Assembly (NCBI GenBank): GCA_010015675.1
Contig: ML976986.1
Coordinates: forward strand, 469,671 to 533,670
DNA length: 64,000 nucleotides
Source of the DNA: Byssothecium circinans
Lineage: Eukaryota; Ascomycota; Dothideomycetes; Pleosporales; Massarinaceae
Direction: 5' to 3'
The translations under genes were made by a program, and so were the position numbers. A model generated the notes under the pieces. That model made no database searches, was not told where the DNA came from, and was given only the letters and a program-made list of their open reading frames with translations. This document shows, in pieces, positions 44,858 through 57,394 of this stretch (the first letter of the stretch is position 1; each line of letters begins with the position of its first letter).

Positions 44858-46923
44858 TCATCTCGGCACGTCCATGATCTTACCAGGGTTCATCAGCCAA
44901 TAAGGGTCCAGTGCTCCCTTGATGCTCTTCATAACATTGACAGTGTCCAAACCGAGCTCTTGCAGCAACGAGTCTTTCTTACCCAGGCCGATACCGTGCT
45001 CTCCCGTACAGGTTCCCTCCATTTCCAAGGCACGCCGGACCATATCCTTGACACATTTTTCGACAGCTGCCCGTTCTGCGGGATCTTTGCTGTTGTACAT
45101 GATACTTTCGTGGAAGTTGCCATCACCAATATGTCCCAGGATGCTGGCAAACAACCCCAGGTCATCCATCTCTTTTTTAGAGACCTCTGCGTCAACGTCA
45201 GTCCCTTGAACTACACAGCGAAGGAGAGGCCATACCTATAATATCAGGAAGACGAGACAAGGGGACTGCGACATCAGTACTCCAGACTTCGTGGCCTTCT
45301 TCCCGGAGAGCTAGCATAGACCACAATGATTCTTTCCGGGCCGACCACAACATCTTCTGCTCCTCGGCATCTACCGCGAATTCAAAATCTCCGCTGTTAT
45401 GCTGTTTAGCGAGAGCCTTGACTAGCTGTACGTTCTCTTGGACCTGTCATGCAATCAGTTCCCTTCTAGGTAATGGTACACTCCCGGTAATCATACCCCT
45501 GCTTTGGTACCTGCGAACCTTAACCGGTATTAGCAGCCGCCATTATCATTGGCCAGATTCACATACTTGAAGAACATGGTTGGTACTTCTTTCCAATTCC
45601 TCGTGGGCGTAGAACCAGCCCTGTTCTAAATGTTGGCGTAACAAGTCAACGTATGTCTCACATACATGCTGATCGCGGGAGTTACGTACGATCACAGCCA
45701 TCTGCACATCATCCATGATCTCCATAGCCGCTACGGGGATCCCTGCACGCATCACCTTCGATGCAGCTGCTGCAGCATCTCTCATCGTAGGGAAGGTCAC
45801 AACAGCTACGCTAGTCTCTTGCGGTATTACCGTCAGCTTAAGAGTGATCTCTGTGACAAGACCAAGCGTGCCCTCAGATCCAACGAAGAGACCAGTCAAA
45901 TTATACCCAGCCGAAGATTTTCTTGACAAGTCAGAAAAAAGCAACATACATGCCAACTATGTCACTTACCGGGGACGACGCCTTGTCTTAATGACCCTGC
46001 CGTCGGCGAGCACAACTGTCAGGTTGATCACCCAGTCTTTCATAGTTCCGTATCGCACAGCGTGAGTGCCACTACTATCGTCAGACACGATCAAACATGC
46101 ACAGAGAGTACTCACCTGCAGCTCGTTCCGACCATTCCCCCACAACGAGCCGAGGGACCAGGATCGACCGGAAAGAAGAGACCAGAGCCCTTGATTTCCT
46201 CATTGAGACTCATCCAGGGCACGGAGGGCTGTACAACTACGTCCATACTGTGGCTGCACGTCAGTGCACCATGCAAGTACAGTAGTCAATGGGTCTATAC
46301 ATACTCGTCTGCATGCAAGGATAAGATCTTATCCATGAATGAGAAGTCAATACTCATCCCTCCATACGGCGCAGAGAAATTACCCTCCAAGCTCGATCCT
46401 CCAGAATACGGTATCATCGGTATCTTGTACTTATGGCAGACTTTCGCGATCTCAGATACTTCTTCTGTCGATTGCGGATAAGCAACAGCTACAGGGAGCT
46501 GATCGATATTGATCGATGACCATTCCGAGTAGCCGTGCCTAAACAGATCTTCATCATCGGTACTGATAGCATCCTCTCCGAGAGAGAATCTCAACTCGTG
46601 AACTGCCTGAGTAAGATGTCAGCGTTACAATATAAAACGAGAGGCACTCATCAGCTTACGGCCTCCATTTGGGCTTTTGAGGCATAGTGCGGCCTGTTCG
46701 ACTTCCAAGGCAGCTGAAATCTGAAAGTCTCATCGTTGGTGCCCGCATAGTAAGTCGTTGTTCCGGTTAAGGTTGTGAAGAGTAACACCTTGCTTGAGCT
46801 CCAGAATGGCTTTGGGAGAGCCTTGGGCCGGAAAGCTTTGTCGGCAGCGTTCGTCTGGTGGGTCCTAAATGTACCCCGCTTGAGGAATGGCGAAGCGAGC
46901 CGGGTTGCCGAACGAAGAAACAT
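44858..46923 (-). CDS. DLD1: Mitochondrial D-lactate dehydrogenase (cytochrome)
   Basis: Nine exons (46660-46923, 46305-46606, 46116-46247, 45970-46071, 45690-45921, 45567-45625, 45497-45518, 45236-45443, 44858-45186) join to 549 aa. The FAD enzyme oxidises D-lactate and passes electrons to cytochrome c at the inner membrane. A basic presequence (FLRSATRLASPFLKRGTFRTH) is followed by a span VLLFTTLTGTTTYYAG. The FAD-binding domain has YPQSTEEVSEIAKVCHKYKI, PMIPYSGGSSLEGN and NLTGLFVGSEGTLGLVTE. The C-terminal cap has HIGDGNFHESIMY and TGEHGIGLGKK. One exon is 22 nt and one 59 nt. Exon 6 uses the acceptor TTTAG at 45626; using the next AG would break the frame. The tandem acceptor TAGTAG at 46072-46077 allows a one-serine variation. 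Confidence 0.95.
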
Positions 46924-47960
46924 TTCGTTTATCGATAACGGATTATGTCGAAATTGTCGTGAGATTCTGTGGTGTTTTCAGTCGCAGCGTTGTAGCCACG
47001 AGCGAAGGCCATTAGTCTGCCTCGAGGCAGGTGGAACCCGATCTATAAAGGTGCAGTCAGAGAAGCGGAGATAATTTTCGGTATTAGCACAATAGAAGTG
47101 GGGAGCGGGAGCCTTTTGAGTCTAAACGCAGTTCCCGCGGCATGCTCTAGGTCATCGCAGGCCAACGCAGGCCAACGCACAGGCAAATGACGCTCCCAAA
47201 GCTTGTCAGATATCTCGGCTTAGACCAGTAGCAAAGAAGCTTGCTGAACCATACCCATTCCAGTGCCAATTTTTTTTCCGGCACACGTAACAATTTAGTC
47301 ACAGTTGGCGAGAAAGAAGGCTGCATGATCAGCTGCAGGGGCTCAAAGAAGCAAATTCGCGGGGGAAACATGGAAAGGGATGCTTTTATTGACATGCATA
47401 CTGTCGCGTGACGAGCGCTAGGCGTCCAACTCCGTTCGATGTGGACAGGGAAAACGGTGTCATCCGAAGCGGTGGCTCGCCACGGTCCCTGTTCTCGTTG
47501 AGCCTCTGCCATATTTGCTTTTTTGGAGACGAGCTGAGCGGATACTGCAAGGTTCGAATGGTCTGAACATATGGACCCAACGCATGCAGCGATCATTGAT
47601 CATAACCTGATGGCTTCGAGGCTCGAGTGGCTCGCTCCGCTAGACCGAGGCGAAAGGAACTCCTCTTAGTAAGGCATCATGTGAATCCTAAATTGTTCCG
47701 TTAGTCAGTAGTAGGATCGGACCCTCGAAATTCCAGGCCCTGCCGTTCGGGATGGTGGCGGAACACGCAGCCCTGCGCCATCCCACTTTTCGCACCCAAA
47801 CATGCACCGTGCTTCAAAGAAAACTGCTGCACTGAACAATCGATCAATGAGGGGGTGTAAAGCTTGCGAGGCATGTGCGGGATAAGATGTCGTTCTTGGC
47901 GTCCACATGTATTATCAATGGCCCGAATCGCCCTAGGTGCCTAGCCTCACTAATAACACG
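46924..47960. other. Intergenic region upstream of DLD1
   Basis: This 1.04-kb stretch holds the DLD1 promoter near its left end; beyond that nothing is assignable. A 10-bp unit GCAGGCCAAC occurs twice in tandem at 47157-47176. Minus-strand frames at 47147-47596 lack motifs and any plausible splice structure. Confidence 0.45.
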
Positions 47961-48179
47961 TTACTCCCTCGTCACCGTCCCGCAGACACCACAAACAAAC
48001 GCTTCATCCAAAGTCAAATGCGCTCCAGCATCCGCCTCCTGTGTCTTCTGTGTCAGTCGTTTCTGCCATGAAGGATTCGCCAGATGTTCTAATTCTACCG
48101 GCTTCTGATTGGCCCCGATTGTGACATCCATACTGTGTGCATGCTTCAGACCACGCGGTTGAAAGAATTCCCCGCACAT
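47961..48179 (-). CDS. Small putative protein with CxxC pairs (72 aa), doubtful
   Basis: A single ATG-started frame of 72 codons on the minus strand. Its composition is that of a folded, charged protein rather than of a random frame: the N-terminus MCGEFFQPRG, a helical middle (ELEHLANPSWQKRLTQKTQE) and a CGVCGTVTRE end. One CxxC (CGVC) lies at the C-terminus and one Cys at position 2. It may be a small gene, the last exon of a longer minus-strand gene, or a fragment; a CTCACTAAAA-containing AT-rich stretch lies immediately upstream. I recognise no family. Confidence 0.35.
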   Translation of the reverse strand: MCGEFFQPRGLKHAHSMDVTIGANQKPVELEHLANPSWQKRLTQKTQEADAGAHLTLDEAFVCGVCGTVTRE

Positions 48180-48362
48180 ATAATACTATCTCACTAAAAA
48201 CTACCTACAATAACTAACACGTTAATTACTCTCTACTTTAACAAAACATAGAATTGTAAAGCTCGGCCTGCTCTATTACGTAGGAGTAAGAAGAGGTTAA
48301 AAGGGCTTCGTTGGGTGTAGGTAAGTATAAGGTAAAGTTTTTTAGTGTGCGGCGAATTGTTT
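48180..48362. other. Short AT-rich island
   Basis: About 180 bp of markedly AT-rich sequence, dense in TA dinucleotides (for example ACGTTAATTACTC and TTTAACAAAACATAG), stand out in an otherwise GC-balanced window. No terminal repeats or transposase frame are visible. It could be a decayed repeat (repeat-induced point mutation raises TA) or simply promoter DNA. Confidence 0.45.
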
Positions 48363-48553
48363 CAATCGCGTGAGACGCCGACGGCTGCCGACGCCGACCC
48401 GATCGCAACCTTGGCAATTCGTCCAACCATCGATGCGTCATCACCCTAGGCAACTCACTACCTCGCTTCCCAAACAAATACCATTGTATGTATCTACTCG
48501 ACAACACAGACTATCTGCACAACCAACTGCACGCAACCGATAGACATTCAACC
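48363..48553. promoter_or_regulatory. Leader/promoter of the coiled-coil gene
   Basis: The 190 bp before the start codon at 48554 hold the 5' leader of the coiled-coil gene, with GC-rich sequence from 48370 to 48400 and an A-rich immediate leader (ATTCAACC before ATGG). Confidence 0.4.
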
Positions 48554-51500
48554 ATGGCTCAATCAAAGACAGAACTATCGATTGAGTTGGACAGGGTGAT
48601 TGGGTGTTCATATCCAGCTTCGCTCGCCGTAAGTCAATTCTTCTGTCTTTAAATAACCGCATCTCCGAAACTTGGCATGTGCAGTCGTGCTCTCATGACT
48701 CGCGTTATATACATATTGTAACTATCACTGACGAAAGTAGAACCTCGCGAAACACCTTGCTGTTGCCGATGTGCTCGACATTCGGGCTCTTGTCAGTGAT
48801 CGTGCGCCTTGTGCTATCTCAAAGCTAGCTTCCATTGTTATTGAAGCCCTTCCCCTATGGCACCACACGATTGATGTTTTGCGCGCTCTCTGTCAGTCTT
48901 GAGGTCATATGGAGACGTATAGCCAAAAAAAACTTACAGTATAGTAGCCGAATGCCCGGTGTTCAGTGAGACTCTGCTCACTCAGAGTCCTCGACTACTC
49001 AACGACCTGCTCAGCGTGGCAAACGCGTCGCAGAATGGCTTTGAAGAGGTATGTTGTACATATGGATGGAGATAGCCCTGGAGGTAAACAAATGACTCGT
49101 GGCTCTGATTCACTAACGTGCGCGCAGTATGCACAACTGTGCACTACACTTCTGTCCCGCCCGCTCCCTCACACGGTTCCTCTGCCTGCAAGTGCTCATG
49201 CCTTCTTCATAAGCGTCTTCAAGCAAGCAAAAACGTCGGATATACCAGAATCAGATGCTTTGAAGAGTAAGTCGAGAAAGCATTGCTATCTCTGTACTTT
49301 CTGACACGTTGTAGGTCTTTACTACATGCTAAAAGGAGCATGTAAGGGTTTACTCAACCTACTGCCCGTCGCTACCAGGGATACGTTCGAAGAAAACCTA
49401 GGCTCCATGATCAAGAAGCTTCACGAAGCAGAGTACTCAATCTTAAGTCTTTGGTGCTTTGGACTCACGATAATTGCGGAGCATCCTGACGCTCTCGACA
49501 GTGGTGTTCGCGTGAGCACGTCTGCCTTGCAATGGAAGGCAAAGGCTGGGTCGAGAGTGTTCGAGAGGGACATACAGAAGACACTCAAGATCTTAGTTCT
49601 GCGTGTCACATGGGTTATGAAAGAAGGTGTAGGCTTTTCCGACACGGAAATACTTGAAGGCATACGAATCGCCAGTCGTGCTTTGCGCCTCGTGGAACAG
49701 TGGAAACGAGATGAATGGGCAGCGCAAGCTGCAAACTCGCTCACAAAATTGTCCTCGAAGCTACGATGCGAGGACATCAACCCTGCCATCCAACTTGAAG
49801 CACTATGCTTTTATGCTCTGAGCGCAGGTAGTCGTGGGCTCCCCTCAGATTTTATTGCAAGATACGCAAATGCAATAACGAGAGTAATGGCCGTGATAGA
49901 TACCGACTGCTTTGCGGAGTGTCTGTCAGCATCATTGTCGCTTTTCGCAGTAAGTCTCTCCCGGTAGATTGTAAACAACATCTAACGTCGAAGTAGCCCC
50001 ACATGCAGGAGTATCAAGCAAGCCAAATTCTAATAGCGATATTGCAATCAAACGTCTCGCCTGTCTCCGCCCTTCGTATGGCGAATGCAAGGGTGCTATG
50101 CGATGAGATGGATGCCGTAGTTCTCGGTTGTCCACATTTCCGAAATCTGCTTGTGGTAGCGACATCCTCAAAAGACGTTCAGGAAGCAATTGACAACTTC
50201 CTCCGGGTCGATGTAGGCTTCGGAGACGCAAAAGCTCAGAGTTGCTCAACGTATACTGCCATGACGCACCGAGAGTTGGTTTCAGCAACAATTTCCACCA
50301 TGCTGTCGACGACCTTTCTCTCTAAAGGATCGGAATCAGCTGTTCCGCATGCCTTTGGTCACGCTCTTCTGAAGAAGCGGCGGCTTCTTCCGGTCGCCTC
50401 AAATCGGTGCACTCATACCATCAACTCTGGAAGCCTCCCCTCTTTATCCCTGTTTCAACAAGAGTGTACGCCTTTGTCTGGTAATCATCTCCAAGACTGG
50501 AAAGAGCGTCTTCATAGCGAACTGGAGAACCAGGACAAATACCAGCGAGATGCCATCGTTCGGAATGTTGCTCGGATTTGCCATAATCTCGAAATTCGCT
50601 GTGAAACAGTGGAAGCACCTCTTTTCCAGGAGAGAGAAAAGTCTGCCCAACTTTCCAAGCAAATGATGAGCTTGCGGGAAGAGATAAAAGCGCTCAAGGT
50701 CAGGCGTTGGGAGGATAGTGAACATTGCGCAGCCCTGGAGACCGAGAAAGACGCCCTCGAATCCGAGAAAGAGCGTGTTGAGGAACAGAAGAAGCGACTC
50801 GAAATCGATTGTGAACGACTCCAAGAGAATTTTGAGATTGTAACCATCGAAGCAGAGAAGGATCTACATGAAGCGAGAGAGGCCTTTTCCGCTAAAGAAC
50901 TGCAATTCCAATCGGTTGTGCTTGGCCACGAAGAGAACACCCGTACCCTTGGGAATTCACTGGAGGGGGCAAAACAGACTATCAACGCTATCTCCGACAG
51001 GCTGAATGAAGAGAAAGGAAAAGGCCGTGATCTCGCTGATGCGTACAAGGATCTACAGGATCGTCTAGATGCAACACGACATGAGCTTGCCAGCGAACAA
51101 ACAGTACGAGCTCGACAAAAGACCGAACTGTCTCGACTCGAGCATGAGAATTCCGATCTACAAAAACAATTACAAGATACAGAATCGAATCTCACGACTA
51201 CGACTGAACGCCTTAGTGAGCTTCAAGTTCAATATCATGAGTCCACTCGGTCCTCAAACGAAGCCTTGCAGAAATTGGAAGAACAGCACGAGAATGGTCT
51301 GAAAATTGCGACGTTAAAGGCGGAGGAAGAACACGAGCGTATAAATGGCGAACTTCAAGATGCTGTGCGAAACGGCCGAGAACTCCAAAGGTCTTGTCTC
51401 GATGCTCAGAACGATCGTGATCAGCTTCGCTCGGTAGTCCACAAACTTGAAGCGGAAGCACAAGAATCCGCCGAAGCGGCTCTAGAGAAGGACCATGAGA

Positions 51501-52153
51501 TATTGGTGCTGAAATCTCAGGTCGCGCTGCTGAAATCTCAAGTTGCCGACTGGCAAACAATGAGACAGACAATGCTTGCAACTTTACAGCCCCCACCTGA
51601 TGCAGCATTGGCACCACGTCGTATCCACGAGGCTGCTGATCCCCATCCTGCACACTCGCATCGACGTCGAAGGTCAGTGGCTCAGGTGCAAAGTATTCAG
51701 GCGCCAATCGGTACACAGACCATCTCTAGCACTACGATGGAAAATGTCGCAGATGCATCGTTCACATCATCCGACTCTCCTTCTCCAAACGGCTCGACTC
51801 CAAAGCGGCCTAAACCGCGCCCCCAGGCGTCGTTCAAGGCTCCAGCTATGCGCTCAAATCACGGTAACAAGTCCTCCAAGTCAGCAACGAAGAAATCGTC
51901 GTCTGCGAAACGTCCAGCGCTGCAACCTGTCTCACCGAATTGACGGCACACGACCTTTGGCTTTCCTGTTCCCGAAGAAATAGAGCAGCAGGACCGTGAG
52001 CAAAGCCTGCCTGTGAGAAAGCGCCGTGGGAGCTTGCAAGAAAAGGAGCGAATGGACTTCGAGACGCACAGTTTCATCACAGGGACCCCGTTCATCTCAA
52101 CTTCGGGGCAGATACTCGAGGAAGAAGGCGATTCTATGACTATTGAACTTTAA
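48554..52153 (+). CDS. Unknown protein with N-terminal helical domain and long coiled coil
   Basis: Exons 48554-48628, 48741-48891, 48945-49048, 49128-49266, 49315-49949, 49997-51863 and 51984-52153 join to 1046 aa. I do not recognise the family. Residues 1-520 are alpha-helical without repeats I can name (VLDIRALVSDRAPCAISKLA, AHAFFISVFKQAKTSD, YYMLKGACKGLLNLLP). From about 570 to 880 a long Glu/Lys/Gln coiled coil runs (SKQMMSLREEIKALK, KDALESEKERVEEQKKRLE). A basic Ser/Pro tail follows. If the last intron is not removed the protein ends at 51943 (1016 aa in PVSPN); the frame after that stop continues in register as EQQDREQSLPVRKRRGSLQE and DFETHSFITGTPFISTSGQ up to 52153. The second intron's borders are also ambiguous. 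Confidence 0.82.
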
Positions 52154-52961
52154 GTTTCATAGGCCATACGTATGCGGATCGAATTGTTGTATTACTGAAT
52201 ACCCATTTTTGGTTGCTTACACGGGTGTTTGCATGAGGAGCAATTGCTCCTTTAAAGAGTATTTTTATCAAGTTCGATCAATATCACGTTCCAACTGTCC
52301 TGCGAAATTCTTATATTCATTCTTTATGCTTTGGGGTTGAGTGTTGTCCTCTTCTACCTGTTGTTCGGGAGAAAGTCCTGCCGTTGCATCCGCCGTCTGC
52401 ACGTTCCCGTCAATTGAGACACACATCCCGCTCTACCTCACTTATGACACAAACCAACAGTCCTTGTCTCAAACATCTTGCTTACCCCTTACAGACTTCG
52501 TTCGTTATTATAATCTCTCTCACTTACTGATACAATCTAACTAGCGTCAAGCGGTTGCTCTCAACAGCCTATATACCTCTCCCACGTCTTGACAACCCAC
52601 CTCCAACGTACGACTACATCCGCCCTACATATGCAGTTTTGATCAGACAGCCCAACCTCCAATTGCTTACATCAGTTATTGAGATTACCACCACTGTGTC
52701 TCCACCGAATTTCCACTACTCACCCGAAGTGTGGGCGTTTGCTACTTCAAGATTTCCGGGCGAGCAAACGAGTGGCAGCTCAAGTCACCAGATCCCCAGC
52801 CTCGACTCGCTCCATAGATCCGTTCCGACATCACACCGACTTTCACCATAGAGCTGCTCCTTCCAATTCGACGGACGCTCTTTCATGCTAATTTCCGAAG
52901 CCGGCTTCACTGTCGCGCTTTCCGCTTGTGCTGCGTTTACGTCAACGTAAATAAAGACACC
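52154..52961. other. Intergenic region upstream of the RdRP gene
   Basis: This 0.8-kb space lies between two plus-strand genes. It holds the 3' region of the coiled-coil gene (T-rich at 52170-52330) and the promoter and pyrimidine-rich 5' leader of the polymerase gene. Plus-strand frames at 52555-52851 and 52679-52891 look like leader sequence, not genes. Confidence 0.5.
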
Positions 52962-55900
52962 ATGACAGACCCATCGCTTCCCTCTACCGCCCCTTTTCTC
53001 TTGCGCCCCGTCTCCCATTCTACGCCGCCATACAACTCTACCAACAACGAGTACAATTCCGACCTCAGCTCGGAATCGAGCGGCTCCAGAATGAGGCCCG
53101 GCAACCGGCAAGGCGAGAAGCGCAGCTACAATAGTGGTCCCATGAGGAACAACACCGGTTGCCCGATCATCAAGTTTCCGAATACTCCTACTCGTGGATT
53201 TGGTAGATCTTCTCCAGCCTCCGATTCTACGGTTGTTAACACTCCACCATCGTCACACAACTCACCGACAAGCTACCACAACGGCAACAATACCAACATG
53301 GTCCACGGCCAGAATGGGACCTCGTTCCAGCTGCATTCCAATACTCAAGGACCCAGTCGACACGACACTCGCGGAGCATACACAAACAGCCGGCCCGTCG
53401 TGCGTTCCAACCACCACAATTGGATCGACCGGCAGGAGCAGAAAGTGAGGATTTCCCACATTGCGAAGAACACCAAGCTTCGGGAGATTTACAAGAGGCT
53501 TTCCCAGTATGGAGCTATCGCGAGGGTCGAGAAGGCTGGTGAACACGCCTTCGTCACCTTCCAGTAAGTGGATTGTAATACCGTGAAGTGCCTTGCTGAC
53601 TTGGGAACTTAGACCACCGCCACACTCAGACATATTCCGCGACCGAGTGTACATCAACTCAAGTCATGTAAGGATCGAGGTGGCCAGCATTCGACGCTTT
53701 CCAGTACTCAGCCCAGTCGTTTCCACGAAGCATTACTTCGAAGACAATGTCTTGTATGCCGACTCAATCGACTTCGGCATCATACTAGCTGAGAAGACCT
53801 TGCACGTCATGAGGAGCGCAGATGCATACAAAGAGGTCAAAGTGACCCTCAGCTTAGGCGAACGTAAAGAGCTCGACGTCCAGTTCCCATTGATGATCGA
53901 CGACAGCTTCAGAAAACTTCGCTTCCGCCTCCCACTCTCGCTCGCCAACCTGCTCTTCATGGTGAAGAACACGAAGACAGGAGGATACGACTTGATCATT
54001 CCCTTCGAATCCCCGCCACAATTTTTCATGCAGGCTAAAGACATCTCTAAGACATTTGGAGAGAATGATAGGATCTGGCTTGACTGGTACTCGTGGTATC
54101 GGCAGACAGACGTCGTCAATGCTGCCACCGCGGAGCGGCTGCGGAGTATCCCAGTAATGAACCACAAGGATGAAACCATCATTGACATTGGTGAGCCCCC
54201 ACGAACTACAATACTTGTGAATCACGCTTACCACTTCAGGTCGCTGGACGGCGTATCGAATTGTGCTGAATCCTGAAGATCTGGGTGGTCCCAAGTTCGG
54301 GGACTTCATCAGTGGGTTGTCCGATCACGGTGTCTCTGTTCAGGAGCTCGATGGATATACTCTCAAGGACGGGAGTGCCTCACCACTTCATTCGCTTCTC
54401 GAAGAGGAAATCTCTGGTACTCACCCTCATCTAGAACCTTCGATCATGAAAGACGCTGCGTTCGGCGAGCTGCTCACTGGGCAAGTCAACCTTGGCTTCA
54501 CCGTACGTTATCAGCTTGAGGCCTGTTTGTCGAATGGCTACCTAAAAGAACATACGATGACAAGAGAATTCCTGGAGCGCCTAGCATCTATGCAACAGGA
54601 TCAAGCTGTATACATCCTCGAAAAGGTCGCGGATCGTCAGTACACGTACTTGGACCCCATGAAAATCTTCGACATGCGTCTGAAGGTCGATTTGACTAAA
54701 AAGATACCGAGCTACTGCATCATGTCTCGATCTGCCAATATCACACCGACTATGATTCATGTCGGCACGCCTGTGGTTGAGACATCCAACCGCATCATTC
54801 GCAAGCATGATGCGGATGCCGACCGTTTCATTCGTGTAAAATTCACCGATGAACAAACCGAAGGTCAGATTTTCAGCCAACACAACGACCGGTCAGACGC
54901 ATTGTTTGACAGAGTCACACGAGCTATGAACAATGGCATCGTGGTTGCTGGTCGTTACTATGAGTTCTTAGCCTTCGGTAACTCACAGTTCCGGGAACAT
55001 GGCGCATACTTTTATGCCCCCACCACCTCCAAGTCAGCAGATGATATACGGCAGTCGATGGGTCAATTCGACCACATCAGAACAGCTTCCAAGTTTGGAG
55101 CACGACTCGGCCAATGCTTCTCCACGACACGTGCAATTCGAAGCATCAATGTCAAGATCGAAATGATCCCTGATATCGAGCGGAATGGCTACACTTTTAC
55201 CGATGGTGTTGGTCGAATATCGACCTTCCTGGCACAGATGGCTGCAAAAGAGCTAGGGCTGCCGAACCCATTCGATGACCCGCCATCTCTCTTCCAGTTC
55301 CGGCTCGGAGGCTGCAAAGGCGTCCTCGCACTCGACCCGAAAATCACCGGTAGCATGGTACAAATTCGACCAAGCCAATACAAATTCGAGGCCCAGAACG
55401 TGGGTCTGGAGATTATCCGCGCTTCCGCGCTTGCTGTGGCATGTTTCAACCGACAATTAATCATCATCTTGTCGGCCCTTGGGGTGTCAGACATGATGTT
55501 CATCCGGAAGCAGCAAGAGATGGTCAACTATCTCGAGCGAGCTACAAAGGAGGAGACCATCGCCCTCGAAAAACTTCAGCGCAACATCGACTTAAACCAG
55601 ACCTCGTTGACGATGGCCGCCATGATCTTGGACGGTTTCATGAAGCACAAAGACCCGTTCATGATGTCGCTTCTCCAACTGTGGCGAGCGTACCATATCA
55701 AGTACCTTAAAGAGAAGGCTCGAATTGTCATCGAAGACGGTGCCTTTGTGCTTGGATGTGTTGACGAAACCGGTCTTCTCCATGGCCATCAGGATGATCC
55801 TCAATCCCGACCAGATGCTAGTCGAGACGAGAAGCTGGCAACGCTGCCAGAGATCTTTCTGCAGATCTCCAATCCGGCCAAGAAGGGCCATTACAAGATA

Positions 55901-57394
55901 ATTGAAGGTATTTGTGTGCTGGCGCGTAACCCTTCTCTCCATGCTGGGGATGTTCGTATGGTTCGGGCCGTGAATAAGCCTGAGCTGCATCACCTCAAGA
56001 ACGTCGTCGTCCTCCCTCAGACGGGCGATCGCGACCTAGCGAATATGTGCTCCGGAGGTGATCTTGATGGCGACGACTACATCGTGTTGTGGGACAGCGA
56101 CTTCCTGCCAGAAGTCGTGAACGAACCCCCAATGGATTTCACTCCTGAGAAACCATTGGAATCCGAGGGGCCAATCACGGTCAAAGACATCACCAACTTC
56201 TTCGTCACGTATATGAAGAAGGATTCTCTGCCTCAGATTGCTACCGCCCATCTTGCACAGGCGGACTTCAATGAGGACGGCGTTCGAGACGAGAAATGCC
56301 TCGAGTTGGCTCAGCTGCACTCGCAGGCCGTTGACTACCCCAAGAGCGGAATTCCTGCTGTCATGAGCCGTCACCTCAAGCCGTTAAAGAAGCCGCACTT
56401 CATGGAGAGCAAACACCGGCCCAAACGCAAGACCTACACTTCCAAGAAGATCCTTGGCATGCTGTACGATCAAGTCGATCTTGTCGACTTCAAGCCTTCC
56501 TACGAGAATCCGTTCGACAGCCGTATCCTGGAGGCTTTCCCGCTAGCCGAAGATGTGCTCAAGAAGGCTAGCGATATAAAGGAATCCTATGATTCGGCTT
56601 TGCGACGGCTAATGGCAAAGCATGCTATCAAGACGGAGTTCGAAGCGTGGTCCGTGTTCGTGCTGTCCCACAATCTGGAAGCTCGCGATTACACCTTCGC
56701 CGAGGAGTTCGGCAGGACCATCGGTGTTCTGAAGAACCAGTTCCGCGACAGCTGTCAAGAAGCGGCTGGAGCTGCCACCCGAAATGACTTTGCCCAGATG
56801 GCACCTTTCATCGCCGCCATGTACACTGTCACGGCGAGGGAGATGGGAGCTGCGCTGAAAGAGTGCGAGCAGACGAAGGTTGTTGCTAGTGGAATGGTCC
56901 CAGTGCGCAAGATGGATCCCGAGAACATGCCTCTTATGTCGTTCCCCTGGCTGTTCGTTGCTGAGTTGGGCAAGATTGCCACACATACACAAGGCAATAT
57001 TGACCGCCATCAGATACTAGTGCAGCAGGGCCTCCCGCAAAAGCACTTGAAGAAGCAGGCGAGTGTCGAACCTGGAACTGGCCTAGGTGAGATCGAGACG
57101 TCTCAGGGCGTGACGCATTTTGGAGAGCTTCTGAAGTTGGACTTCGCCAATTCCGGCGGAGTCCGCAAAGATATCAACCCCGATCAAGGGCAAATCGGCG
57201 ATGCGCCGAGAAGCGTGACCTCTCATCCTCCTCCTCCTCCTCTTCCTAAATCACCATACACTACCGAAAAGTCTACCCTTCCATCAAACAACGACAAAGA
57301 GTCGAGGGAATCGAACCAGACGGCAGAAGTTGCTGTCCTTGAGCAGGCGGCCAAGGGCGGAACGGCGTTGGACCTCCTCCTGCGGTTCGCATGA
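52962..57394 (+). CDS. RNA-dependent RNA polymerase (RNA silencing)
   Basis: Exons 52962-53563, 53613-54190 and 54240-57394 join to 1444 aa. Eukaryotic RdRPs make double-stranded RNA from single-stranded templates to feed Dicer in quelling, meiotic silencing or antiviral RNAi. The first 150 residues are Ser/Asn-rich. An RRM-like strand-helix unit follows (QKVRISHIAKNTKLREIYKR, YGAIARVEKAGEHAFVTFQ). The RdRP core shows TDGVGRISTFLAQMAAKEL, FRLGGCKGVLALDP, VQIRPSQYKFEAQN and the catalytic loop CSGGDLDGDDYIVLWD with D1001, D1003 and D1005. C-terminal LAQLHSQAVDYPKSGIP is the conserved nucleic-acid-contact segment. A poly-Pro stretch (PPPPPLPK) lies near the end. Introns are both 49 bp. The N-terminal RRM favours the Sad-1/Rdp1-like group over QDE-1; naming beyond that is not possible here. 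Confidence 0.96.

Noticed and set aside
45540..45690. Frameshift or pseudogene in the D-lactate dehydrogenase gene
   Set aside because: Using the acceptor TTTAG at 45626 instead of the next AG restores the frame and the conserved NWKEVPTMFFKFAGTKAG region.
50512..51195. Minus-strand 227-codon frame inside the coiled-coil gene
   Set aside because: Ser/Arg/Cys-rich shadow of a Glu/Lys/Gln-rich coiled coil; typical of antisense frames in such genes.
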